NCBI GenBank assembly: GCA_963617485.1
Contig: CAVEPA010000003.1
Coordinates: forward strand, 109,773-173,772
Source of the DNA: UBA1757 sp963617485
GTDB lineage: Bacteria; Bacteroidota; Bacteroidia; Bacteroidales; UBA1402
DNA length: 64,000 nucleotides
Direction: 5' to 3'
Within the stretch, counting starts at the first letter, position 1; every line of letters begins with the position of its first letter. Both the position numbers and the translations under genes were made by a program. The notes beneath the pieces are model-generated. The model worked only from the letters and a program-made list of their open reading frames with translations, was not told the origin of the DNA and searched no databases. This document shows, one piece after another, positions 53,938 to 61,731 of this stretch.

Positions 53938-55731
53938 ATGGAGAACTTGTCTTACAAGGCCAGGATGCTCATACACTTCGGCCTGTTGTTTGTCATGTTC
54001 GCTTTCCTGATGACTGTATTTCAATTCAGGCGCGAAGACGAACTCCGGCGCGAGCAGCTCAACTACTACCTGCGAGCCTATGCCAATATCATAGACGAAG
54101 GTGTGCATGAGGGCGATTCTGTCCTGCTCGACAGTGCCGGCTTTCAGGAACTGATGCGCCTGCTGCCTAGTCGGTGCCGGCTTACCATCATCGACGGTAT
54201 GGGCAAGGTGCGCTACGAATCGGATCCGCTCGATGTCAGCCAAATGGAAAACCATCTGAACCGTACTGAAGTAAGGTTGGCCTATCAGGTGGCAGAGGGC
54301 AACGACATCCGCCTTTCGCGCACGGACAATGTTAAGTATTTCTACTTTGCCAAGCGCTACGATTTGGAGGGCCTTCACACTCCCGGCGACGGTGACGACT
54401 ATGTGGTGCGCATAGCCATGCCTTATGATGACAGTCTGGCGCATTTCTTCAAACCCGACCACAGCTTTATGCTGTTTGTGCTGATGGTTTTCGCCACCGG
54501 TATGATAGGCATATTCTATGTGACCGACCATTACAGTAAGTCCATTATGCAGTTACGCGCGTTTTTGGATGATATAGACCGAGGTGTTACCAACTATAAC
54601 AATGTCAGTTTCCCAAAATCGGAACTTGGTTTGCTTTGTACCAGAGTGGTGGGCAAATACCGCAAGTTGGACGAGTTGAGCCGATTGGTAACCATCCGCC
54701 GTGACCGTCTGTTGCGCCATTTCCATTATTCTAGAGAAGGCATCGCCCTGTTTACCTCCGATTTCGAGAACTTCTATGTCAATGCTCGCTTTCTGCAATA
54801 TGTCAATGTGCTGCTCGAAAGCCCCACGCCCGATATCAACGAAATCTGGAATTCGGAAGTATTCGAGCCGATAGCACAATTTGCCCGGCTGAACGCCGAT
54901 GCCAATACCACCGTCAGCGAAGCGCCCGTATTCTCGTTATCCAAGCAGGTGGGCGGCTCGTTTTTTGAGATAAGGGTAATTGTTTACGCCAATGGCGATT
55001 TCGAGGTAGGAATTGCCGACGTTACCATCGCTGAAAGAGAAAAAATCAGCCGACAGGAAACCAGCAACAATATCTTGCACGAACTGCGCACGCCCATAAG
55101 CTGTATCCGAGGTTATTTGGAAACCCTCCTCAACAACGACTCGCTGGGCGAAAGCAATCCCAAGCGCCAACGTTTTGTCGAAAAGGCCTATACCCAGACT
55201 TTACGCCTGACCAACCTTATCAGCGATGTGGCATTGGTAAGCAAGACCGACGAGGCTCCCGAGTTGGTGCAACGTACCGAGGTGGATGTGGTCAAGGCCG
55301 TGGACGATGTTTACGAAGACTTGCGCCCGCGCATGGAAGATGCCGGCATGAAATTCTTCAAGAACCTGCCCGACAAACTTGTTATCCATGGCAACTATAC
55401 GCTGATTTACTCCATCTTCCGCAACTTGATAGAAAACAGTATCAACTACGCCGGCAAGGATGTGGAGTTTCATGTGGACTGCTACAACATTGCCGAAAAC
55501 TTCGCCTATTTCTCGGTGTACGATACCGGTCAGGGAGTGCCGGAAGAAAATCTGCAGCACCTCTTCGAACGTTTCTACCGCGTAAACAAAGGGCGCAGCC
55601 GCGAAAACGGCGGTTCTGGCTTGGGCTTGTCCATCGTATACAACGCGGTTTCCGTCCATCACGGTGGCATTTCGGTGCGCAACCGCGAGGGTGGCGGATT
55701 GGAGTTTCTTTTTACGCTGCGAATAAGCTGA
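53938..55731 (+). CDS. Membrane sensor histidine kinase (RprX/PhoR-like)
   Basis: 597 residues. Two membrane helices, about 10-28 ('MLIHFGLLFVMFAFLMTVFQ') and about 178-200 ('FMLFVLMVFATGMIGIFYVT'), enclose a periplasmic sensor of about 150 residues. A HAMP-like and PAS-like section follows (to about 365). The H box is 'NNILHELRTPISCIRGYLET' with His381, and ATPase motifs are 'LIENSINYA', 'DTGQGVPEENLQHLFERFYR' and 'GGSGLGLSIVYNAV'. It phosphorylates the adjacent response regulator. The signal is not evident. A relic of pstB lies 19 bases downstream on the other strand, hinting at a past phosphate-regulon neighbourhood. Confidence 0.93.
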   Translation: MENLSYKARMLIHFGLLFVMFAFLMTVFQFRREDELRREQLNYYLRAYANIIDEGVHEGDSVLLDSAGFQELMRLLPSRCRLTIIDGMGKVRYESDPLDVSQMENHLNRTEVRLAYQVAEGNDIRLSRTDNVKYFYFAKRYDLEGLHTPGDGDDYVVRIAMPYDDSLAHFFKPDHSFMLFVLMVFATGMIGIFYVTDHYSKSIMQLRAFLDDIDRGVTNYNNVSFPKSELGLLCTRVVGKYRKLDELSRLVTIRRDRLLRHFHYSREGIALFTSDFENFYVNARFLQYVNVLLESPTPDINEIWNSEVFEPIAQFARLNADANTTVSEAPVFSLSKQVGGSFFEIRVIVYANGDFEVGIADVTIAEREKISRQETSNNILHELRTPISCIRGYLETLLNNDSLGESNPKRQRFVEKAYTQTLRLTNLISDVALVSKTDEAPELVQRTEVDVVKAVDDVYEDLRPRMEDAGMKFFKNLPDKLVIHGNYTLIYSIFRNLIENSINYAGKDVEFHVDCYNIAENFAYFSVYDTGQGVPEENLQHLFERFYRVNKGRSRENGGSGLGLSIVYNAVSVHHGGISVRNREGGGLEFLFTLRIS

Positions 55732-55749
55732 TAATCAGAAAACGGCCGA

Positions 55750-55857
55750 TTACCCGATGTGACCTTGCAAGTATTCGCGGGTACGTTCTTGCGCCGGCTG
55801 GCTGAAAAGCTGGGCGGTGCTTTCGTATTCCATCAGCGAGCCCAGATACATGAACAT
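55750..55857 (-). pseudogene. pstB: Relic of the 3' end of pstB (phosphate ABC transporter ATPase)
   Basis: On the minus strand, codons from 55857 down to the TAA at 55752-55750 encode 35 residues containing FMYLGSLMEY, 'TAQLFSQPAQERTREYL' and the end GHIG. This is the C-terminal end of PstB, which typically reads 'FMYLGELIEF...LF..P....TEDYITGRYG'. The frame does not continue as PstB upstream: the bases beyond 55858 are a terminator hairpin and then an unrelated lipoprotein gene. So only the last tenth of the gene remains. It marks a deletion or rearrangement breakpoint near 55858. Confidence 0.8.
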
Positions 55858-55860
55858 TGA

Positions 55861-55888
55861 AAAGAAAAGGGCGCAACACTGCGCCCTT
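55861..55888 (-). terminator. Terminator of the lipoprotein gene
   Basis: Perfect 9-bp stem AAGGGCGCA/TGCGCCCTT (55867-55875 with 55880-55888), loop ACAC. Read on the minus strand it is followed by TTTCTTTT, as expected for the end of the gene at 55932-56456. Confidence 0.8.
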
Positions 55889-55931
55889 CCCCCTGCTTAG
55901 AAACTTGTCTTACTTATTTGACGTGAAAAAA

Positions 55932-56456
55932 TCAATAACTGCCACGGCGGATAATGTCTACCGACTGCTTTTTCTCGTAGCGGATAAATAAATCGGAAGT
56001 GCAGTCGCTGTTGCTACCTGCCATGGAGATGGGGTAACGCAGTTCCAGTTCATCATCGAAGATGGCGATTTCCAGCACCAAGCTGCTCAGTTCGGGGTTG
56101 CCCGGCGAAAGAATCAGAAAATGCCCGTCGGGTTGCTCTATCCAGCGCATAACGTCCTCGTAGCCGTAATCATCGACACTGCGGGTGTTGAGTCCGGGAA
56201 TAACGTGATCGCCGAAAGTGCTCACACTGCCATCGTCGAAAAATTCAAGACCGGCCACGGCCAAGGTATCGGTCAGATTGTTGTCTATCTTGATGTTCAT
56301 CTGCATATTGCTGTAGTTGATGCGCAAGCCGTAGTCCGTACATTGCCACTTGCCGACAAGCGGACTCTCGACAAAATTGTTGCAAGAAGTCATCAGCATG
56401 CCAAACAAGGCAAGACTGGCCAGACTGCGGAGGATAAGATTCAACTTTTTCATCAT
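55932..56456 (-). CDS. Small lipoprotein, lipocalin-like, function unknown
   Basis: The start is ATG 56456 or 56453 (MMKKLNLILRSLASLALFGM), giving about 174 residues; the upstream extension to 56531 has no signal features. Lipobox 'MLMTSC' places the Cys near residue 25. 'SPLVGKWQCTDYGLRINYSN' resembles the first strand of lipocalin-like domains in Bacteroidetes lipoproteins, followed by alternating strands ('LELRYPIS'). No ligand can be named. On the minus strand TACTTTCG (56505-56498) is one base from a -7 element. Flanked by the pstB relic and the divergent GH43-type gene. Confidence 0.75.
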   Translation of the reverse strand: MMKKLNLILRSLASLALFGMLMTSCNNFVESPLVGKWQCTDYGLRINYSNMQMNIKIDNNLTDTLAVAGLEFFDDGSVSTFGDHVIPGLNTRSVDDYGYEDVMRWIEQPDGHFLILSPGNPELSSLVLEIAIFDDELELRYPISMAGSNSDCTSDLFIRYEKKQSVDIIRRGSY

Positions 56457-56604
56457 ATTGCTTTTTGTAAGTTGTTGTTGGTCGTTTGAGACATTGCGAA
56501 AGTAGAGGCTTGCTGTTACAGGAACCCGCACAAAGCAATTGAAAGTCTGTTAAGAACTGTGAAATAGTTGTTGCGGTTTTGGCGCATTTTGCCGCAGAAA
56601 AAGC

Positions 56605-56633
56605 TTGCATACCGAGTAATAGCTTTACATTTG
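56605..56633 (+). promoter_or_regulatory. Probable promoter of the GH43-type gene
   Basis: TTG (56605-56607), 18 bases, then a perfect TACATTTG (56626-56633), 19 bases before the ATG. The spacer is slightly short for the consensus. Confidence 0.55.
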
Positions 56634-56652
56634 CAAAGAAGAAAAAATAGTG

Positions 56653-58311
56653 ATGAGCAAGTTTAAGGTAAGACGAGGCTGGATGTTGGCGATGGTGCTG
56701 GCTCTGAGTGTCGAGGCTGGTCTGGCTGCGCCGGCGGCCGACAAGATTGTCAACGACTGCTTTTGGTACACCGTGGACGGAAACCCCATTTATAGCCAGG
56801 GTGGTGGCATCTTCAGTTTTCCCGACCCTGCCAGCGGGCGGATGAGATATTATTGGTACGGGGTGCGTTATCAAGGGGCCGAGTCTTATCTGCAAGACCC
56901 CAGCCTCACCATCGAGACCAGTGCCTTCCGCTCGGTTACCTGCTACAGTTCCGACGACTTGGTGAACTGGCGCTTCGAAGGCGATGTGCTGACCGCCGCC
57001 GCCCTGGAACAGGGCGGCGGCGAGCCCCGCGGCTGGGTGGGCCGACTGGGTGTGGCCTACATCGGGGATATCGGCAAATATGCCCTTTGCGTGCAACATT
57101 CCTCTTTCGACCCCGCCGAGCAACGCTGCGTGCTTATCGCCCTGGCCGATGCCCCCAACGGAGAGTTTGTCTGGCATAACTGGTTCAGCATGAAGGATAT
57201 GATAGGCACCCGCAATACGGGCGACCAAACCGTGTTCACCGACCCCGACACGGGCAAATCCTATCTGGTGTATTCGTACGGACGCGGGCGCAACCGCATC
57301 TATCTGTCCGAAATCGGCCTGCTGGACGATGGCAAGGTGGGGCTGCTCAATTGCCGCCAAATATTCCGAGGAGCCGGCCGCGAGGGCAACTGCATGTTCA
57401 AATACCGGGGCAAATACTATATGTGCGCTTCCGACCTTTACGGATGGGATTCGTCGCATGCCTATTACTTGGTGGCCGACAGCATCTACGGCCCGTATCT
57501 GCCCAAAAACAACATGCTGGTGATGCCCGGCTGCTCGGCCGATTACGCCCATGTAAGCCAGACCGGTTTCTTTGTGACCCTGCGCGGCAGCAGCCAGGAA
57601 ACCGTCATCTTCTGTGGCGACCGCTGGGCCGATTTCGCAGGCAACGGCTTGGGTTACAACCAGTGGGTGCCAATCTCCTTCACCAACGACGGCCAGCCCT
57701 TCTTCAACTCGCTCAGTGCCTGGCACCTCGATGCCGGGACGGGCCAATGGCGCGTGGCCGACGACAACAACTATGTGCGTAACGGCAGCTTCGAGGCCGA
57801 CCGCCGACCGGTGCCCAATCCTGTCAAGCCGCGGCAAGACTGGCTCTCGGGCTGGCAGACGCGCGTGCTGCAGGGCCATAGCATCAGCAACGATTCGCTT
57901 TCGTCACCCCGACTGAACTACCTGAACACCCGCGACGACCGCCGTTTTGTGGTGGGCGAGAAAAGTCTCAACATCGCCGACAGTGTGGCGTTTGAGCGGG
58001 TGGTGAGCCAGCAAATCGACCTGGGACCCTTTGCGCCCCTGCCCGACGGCGACTACCTATTGCGTGCCATGGTGTACCTCTGCCCGCAGGGCAAGGCCGA
58101 CGGCCGTTTTCTCCTTTTGGAAATGTATGCCCAGAGCAGCGGCCAGCGCTTCTCCCTCGACCTGACGGCCTTGCCCTGCGGGCAGTGGCAAGCCGTGAGC
58201 CTGCCGGTGACGCTTAGGGGCGGACAGGCCGAAATTGGTTTCCATGCACAAGGCCAGGCCCTCGCCACCTGTCGCATCGACGATGTGTCACTGGTAAAGG
58301 CTGCCCGGTGA
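56653..58311 (+). CDS. GH43-type glycoside hydrolase with C-terminal carbohydrate-binding-like domain
   Basis: 552 residues from ATG 56653, signal peptide ending 'VEAGLAAPA'. The start 'DCFWYTVDGNPIYSQGGGIF' and 'RMRYYWYGVRYQGAE' matches the beginning of five-bladed propeller GH43 enzymes of the exo-beta-1,3-galactanase subfamilies ('DTDGNPI..HGGGI...YYWYGE'). 'VTCYSSDDLVNWRFEGDVL', 'GTRNTGDQTVFTDPDTGKSY' and 'AGREGNCMFKYRGKYYMCAS' continue the propeller to about residue 365. Residues 375-552 ('NYVRNGSFEADRRPVPNPVK') look like a jelly-roll binding domain. Galactan side chains of pectin are a possible substrate, linking it to the pectin locus 40 kb away; this is inferred. Confidence 0.82.
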   Translation: MSKFKVRRGWMLAMVLALSVEAGLAAPAADKIVNDCFWYTVDGNPIYSQGGGIFSFPDPASGRMRYYWYGVRYQGAESYLQDPSLTIETSAFRSVTCYSSDDLVNWRFEGDVLTAAALEQGGGEPRGWVGRLGVAYIGDIGKYALCVQHSSFDPAEQRCVLIALADAPNGEFVWHNWFSMKDMIGTRNTGDQTVFTDPDTGKSYLVYSYGRGRNRIYLSEIGLLDDGKVGLLNCRQIFRGAGREGNCMFKYRGKYYMCASDLYGWDSSHAYYLVADSIYGPYLPKNNMLVMPGCSADYAHVSQTGFFVTLRGSSQETVIFCGDRWADFAGNGLGYNQWVPISFTNDGQPFFNSLSAWHLDAGTGQWRVADDNNYVRNGSFEADRRPVPNPVKPRQDWLSGWQTRVLQGHSISNDSLSSPRLNYLNTRDDRRFVVGEKSLNIADSVAFERVVSQQIDLGPFAPLPDGDYLLRAMVYLCPQGKADGRFLLLEMYAQSSGQRFSLDLTALPCGQWQAVSLPVTLRGGQAEIGFHAQGQALATCRIDDVSLVKAAR

Positions 58312-58394
58312 AAAGTGCTGCCCAAACCCGATGAAAAGCGGCCCGAGTTCGCAAATATTCAAATTATTATTACTTTCGCACTCCGAACGAAGTT

Positions 58395-58415
58395 CGAACA
58401 TCGAACATCAAACAT
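58395..58415. repeat. Three tandem 7-bp units
   Basis: CGAACAT, CGAACAT, CAAACAT run head to tail at 58395-58415 in the leader of the GT4 gene, 29 bases before its start. A TACTTTCG -7-like element lies just upstream at 58371-58378, so the repeats are probably transcribed. Confidence 0.7.
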
Positions 58416-58443
58416 CATAATAACGCCTAAAACCAACCCTGAT

Positions 58444-59610
58444 ATGGCTAAACAAACTAACATCGGACTCTTTTGCGACTGCTTTCCTCCTGTGATGGAC
58501 GGCGTTGCGGTATGTATGCAGAACTACGCCTACTGGCTGCAGAAGAAAGTGGGTGGCGTTTGCGTGGTGACTCCCAAAAATTATGGCACCGAATATCACG
58601 AAGACTACGAAATGTTGCAGTACATATCGGTGCCCGTGCCCTTCCGCAAGCCTTACGTTACCGGTCTGGCCGAAATCGACCCGGTTTTTGTGGCCAATAT
58701 CCTCAAGCGCAGTTTCAAGATAGTGCACGCCCATTGCCCCTTTGCCTCGGGTTGGTGCGCCGACCACGTTGCCCGCATCCAGCACATCCCCATGGTGGCT
58801 ACTTTCCATTCGAAATACCGCGACGACTTTGCCCGCGTCATCCCCTCGAAACTGGCACTGGACGAAATTGTAAAAGGTATCGTCAGCTTCTACGAGCGCG
58901 CCGACGAAGTGTGGGTGCCGCAGGAATCGGTCAAGGAGGTGTTGCGCGAATACGGCTTCAAAGGCGAAATTCAGGTGGTGGACAACGGTAGCGACCTGGT
59001 GGCCGAACGTCCGGAAGAGTTCTTCGCCGATGCCCGCAACCAGCTGGGTATCGCCAAAGACGAGTTTGTGCTGCTGTTTGTGGGTCAGCATATCTGGGAA
59101 AAGAACACCCGCTTCATCATCGAGACGCTCGAAAAAATCAAGGACGTACCTTTCCGTATGTTCTTTGTCGGTACGGGTTACGCCGCCGAAGACATGAAAA
59201 AGCTCGTCAGCGAGAAAGGCCTCGACAGCCAGGTGACCTTTGTTGGGAGCATTACCGAGCGCGAAAAAATAGTGAAGTACTACGCCGCTGCCGACATCTT
59301 CCTCTTTCCTTCGCTCTACGACAATGCGCCCCTGGTGGTGCGCGAGGCCGCTGCCCTGAACACGCCAGCCGTGATGATGCGCGGTGCCACGGCCGCCACC
59401 ATTATCAACGACGGACAGAACGGCTTCCTCACCGACAACGACGAAGACAAGTTTGCCCAGTTGCTACGCTCGCTTATCGCTTCGCCCGAGCGTGTGCACC
59501 GCATAGGCGTGCAGGCCTCGCGCAGCATCGTGCGCAGCTGGGAAGACGTTTGCAACGAAGTGCTCGACCGCTACAACGCCCTGCTCACCCGCAAGAAACT
59601 AATCCACTAA
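58444..59610 (+). CDS. Family 4 glycosyltransferase
   Basis: 388 residues from ATG 58444 (MAKQTNIGLFCDCFPPVMDG). The GT-B fold shows as 'PVMDGVAVCMQNYAYWLQKK' and 'IVHAHCPFASGWCADHVARI' in the N-terminal half, and 'FVLLFVGQHIWEKNTRFIIE', 'VTFVGSITEREKIVKYYAAA' and 'FLFPSLYDNAPLVVREAAAL' in the C-terminal half. The last carries the E-x7-E-like donor site. The start resembles diacylglycerol glucosyltransferases and mannosyltransferases acting on lipids. It may glycosylate a membrane lipid; donor and acceptor are not certain. The 3' end overlaps the convergent DUF4160 gene by 26 bases. Confidence 0.9.
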   Translation: MAKQTNIGLFCDCFPPVMDGVAVCMQNYAYWLQKKVGGVCVVTPKNYGTEYHEDYEMLQYISVPVPFRKPYVTGLAEIDPVFVANILKRSFKIVHAHCPFASGWCADHVARIQHIPMVATFHSKYRDDFARVIPSKLALDEIVKGIVSFYERADEVWVPQESVKEVLREYGFKGEIQVVDNGSDLVAERPEEFFADARNQLGIAKDEFVLLFVGQHIWEKNTRFIIETLEKIKDVPFRMFFVGTGYAAEDMKKLVSEKGLDSQVTFVGSITEREKIVKYYAAADIFLFPSLYDNAPLVVREAAALNTPAVMMRGATAATIINDGQNGFLTDNDEDKFAQLLRSLIASPERVHRIGVQASRSIVRSWEDVCNEVLDRYNALLTRKKLIH

Positions 59611-59905
59611 GTTCAGTGTTCCTACTTTGAGAAGCTAGGATATTGAAGATATTAAAATGTTCATTCCGGCGTTTTACTATCAAATCCTTATTATCATCTA
59701 TAACTTCAGCGATTTTCTTAATGTCTCCTTTCTTGATGCCTTCAGATTCGACAATGCAGAATGAGTCCCCGTTCCAATCAAATTTGGCATAACCTCCATT
59801 CCCTTCAACGTGCACGTGTATAGGCTCGTGCTCTTTGCTATAGAAGAAACTGAATCCAAAGAAGCGAAAAATTTCCGGCATAATATAAGGAATTGTGTTG
59901 TCCAA
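59585..59905 (-). CDS. DUF4160 domain protein
   Basis: 106 residues, start at ATG 59905 (MDNTIPYIMPEI) or at the internal Met of MPEI (59881). 'MPEIFRFFGFSFFYSKEHEP' and 'IHVHVEGNGGYAKFDW' are the hallmark of DUF4160, a small cytoplasmic family of unknown function often next to a DUF2442 gene in what may be a toxin-antitoxin-like or mobile pair. Here no DUF2442 partner follows: the next sequence downstream is the convergent GT4 gene, which it overlaps. The gene is more AT-rich than its neighbours, which suggests transfer. Confidence 0.8.
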   Translation of the reverse strand: MDNTIPYIMPEIFRFFGFSFFYSKEHEPIHVHVEGNGGYAKFDWNGDSFCIVESEGIKKGDIKKIAEVIDDNKDLIVKRRNEHFNIFNILASQSRNTELSGLVSCG

Positions 59906-60048
59906 AGCCAGGTATTAAAATTGATACCAGCAAACATTTTCGAGAACATTATGCGGATTTGTTTAATAGACTGAAGCAGTGTGGTATTGTACCAGCTTCA
60001 AAAAGTAGACTTGAGATTTTTTTAACCAATATTGGCAATTGTTGTTAG
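59884..60048 (+). pseudogene. Possible 3' gene fragment, unrecognised
   Basis: After a TAA at 59881-59883 the plus frame stays open for 54 codons to a TAG at 60046-60048 and contains no ATG start. It encodes 'IDTSKHFREHYADLFNRLKQ' and 'SKSRLEIFLTNIGN', which look like ordinary protein helices. The codon use is AT-rich like the neighbouring DUF4160 gene. It may be the tail of a gene whose front was lost when the AT-rich patch was inserted. I do not recognise the family, and chance openness cannot be excluded. Confidence 0.35.
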
Positions 60049-60097
60049 ATAATTGCTACCTTAGCGACAATTTTCCAAGGCACCGTACTTTTTGAGG

Positions 60098-61729
60098 ATG
60101 ATGAAGAAAGGCTGCCATATCGGTCGCTATATCGGGCGTAGAATTAGGCACTATATAAGAAGGAAGAACAGTCTGGTTTTGCTTTTAGCCATACTGCTCG
60201 TGCCTGTGCTGCAAGCCCAAGACATCTCCGTCACCCGTTTTTACCTGAACGAAACAGACCTCACGGCTAACACGCGAGGCACCACGGTACTCGACCAGAA
60301 CGGCGACAAATGCGCGCTTATCCGTATCCAGACCACCCAAAAAGGATTCTCCTTCGATGTGGGCTCGGCAGGTGTGCAGAAGGTGGAAGACCATCATGTG
60401 GGCGAAATCTGGGTGTATGTGCCATTTGGCGTGCGTCATATCAGCATCCGCCATCCGCAGTTGGGCTCGCTGGTCAATTACAGTTTTCCCATCAATATCC
60501 AAAAAGCCCGCACCTATATCATGGAAATCACTTCCAACAAGGTGTTTGTGAACAATTACGACGATACCCGCAAGCAAAAGCTGCAAATACGAGTAACGCT
60601 GCCCAAGTCTTCTTTCACGCTCAACGGCATGTATGTGCCTCTCGACGAGAACGGTGAAGCCGAGCAAGTCCTATCGTTCGGCACCTATACCTACAAAGTG
60701 GAGGCCGAGCGCTATTATCCCAAAGAAGGCCAAGTGACCATCAACGACCCCAACAACGCCCAGCTCCTGCTAGTGGACGACCTTAGTCCCCTGATGGGCC
60801 AACTGAGCGTGCATGCCGATCCGTACAACGCCGAAGTGCTGGTAGACGGCAAGCTGATATCCTCAACCACCTCAAATACCCCCCATTCACTACAAGTAGG
60901 TGAACATCAGGTGCTTGTCAGGTGTGAAGGCTACAAACCTGAGGAACGGGTGGTAGAAATCACTCAAGACAAAACTACCGATATTGCCGTAAAGCTGAGC
61001 CAGATTACCCGCTTCAACTTTAGCAGCCAGCCCCAAGGCGCCCTTTTGAGCATCGATGGTGAAGAGCTTCAGGCCACACCCTGCTCGCGCATTATGAAAA
61101 CCGGCACTTACCTGCTGCAAGCCCGCAAGGCCGGCTACAAAGAATATCGCCAAACCCACCATCTGAGCAGCTCGCAGCCCGATGTCCATATCGTGATGGA
61201 CAAAATCTACAACTACAAATATGAACTCTACGCCGAGGCCGCGGTCCGCACCGGTGCGTTCACAGCCATAGGCGGCAGCTTGGGCGGCTATATTTCCCAA
61301 GTCAATGTCGAACTGTCGGCCTACTACGGCCTAGGCAAGAACGAAACCATTTATTGGAACGGGGTGGGAACCGACTATGCAGTCTATCCCTACGAATGTG
61401 TTTATTACCCGCAAACCTCGCTCGGTATCAAACTTGGCTACGGCATTTCACTGGGGACGCGCTTCAGGCTTTGCCCTCAGCTGGGGCTGGGTGTTCTTGC
61501 GTTGCACGAAGGCGGCAGCTATGTGGTCGGTTCTCCCTATATGACAAGCGCGCTGCTGGGTTTGCGTTTTTCGGCAAGGTTCGGCCATATCGGGTTCAGC
61601 CTGTCGCCGGAGTATGCTTATGGTCTGGCCTGGTCGCCGGGCTACGAAGCGCTGAAGGCAGCTTCGCCCACAATTAACACTTGGGGTCAGGGATTGTATG
61701 TGAAACTTGGATTGATGTTAGCCATTTAG
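60098..61729 (+). CDS. PEGA-domain protein with C-terminal outer-membrane-barrel-like region
   Basis: 543 residues from ATG 60098 (MMKKGCHIGRYIGRRIRHYI). A long basic start precedes the hydrophobic signal 'SLVLLLAILLVPVLQAQ', so cleavage is near residue 42. The middle holds at least two PEGA-type beta domains: about 225-300 ('GQLSVHADPYNAEVLVDGKL') and about 305-370 ('FNFSSQPQGALLSIDGEELQ'). From about residue 375 the chain alternates short amphipathic strands ('YELYAEAAVRTGAFTAIGGS', 'QTSLGIKLGYGISLGTRFRL'), like a small beta-barrel. PEGA domains are common in surface proteins. Two bases separate its stop from the next gene, so they act together. Confidence 0.8.
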   Translation: MMKKGCHIGRYIGRRIRHYIRRKNSLVLLLAILLVPVLQAQDISVTRFYLNETDLTANTRGTTVLDQNGDKCALIRIQTTQKGFSFDVGSAGVQKVEDHHVGEIWVYVPFGVRHISIRHPQLGSLVNYSFPINIQKARTYIMEITSNKVFVNNYDDTRKQKLQIRVTLPKSSFTLNGMYVPLDENGEAEQVLSFGTYTYKVEAERYYPKEGQVTINDPNNAQLLLVDDLSPLMGQLSVHADPYNAEVLVDGKLISSTTSNTPHSLQVGEHQVLVRCEGYKPEERVVEITQDKTTDIAVKLSQITRFNFSSQPQGALLSIDGEELQATPCSRIMKTGTYLLQARKAGYKEYRQTHHLSSSQPDVHIVMDKIYNYKYELYAEAAVRTGAFTAIGGSLGGYISQVNVELSAYYGLGKNETIYWNGVGTDYAVYPYECVYYPQTSLGIKLGYGISLGTRFRLCPQLGLGVLALHEGGSYVVGSPYMTSALLGLRFSARFGHIGFSLSPEYAYGLAWSPGYEALKAASPTINTWGQGLYVKLGLMLAI

Positions 61730-61731
61730 AC

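Noticed and set aside
58395..58415. Three 7-bp units as a CRISPR or regulatory array
   Set aside because: The units are directly abutting without spacers and only three copies; it is a simple tandem repeat.
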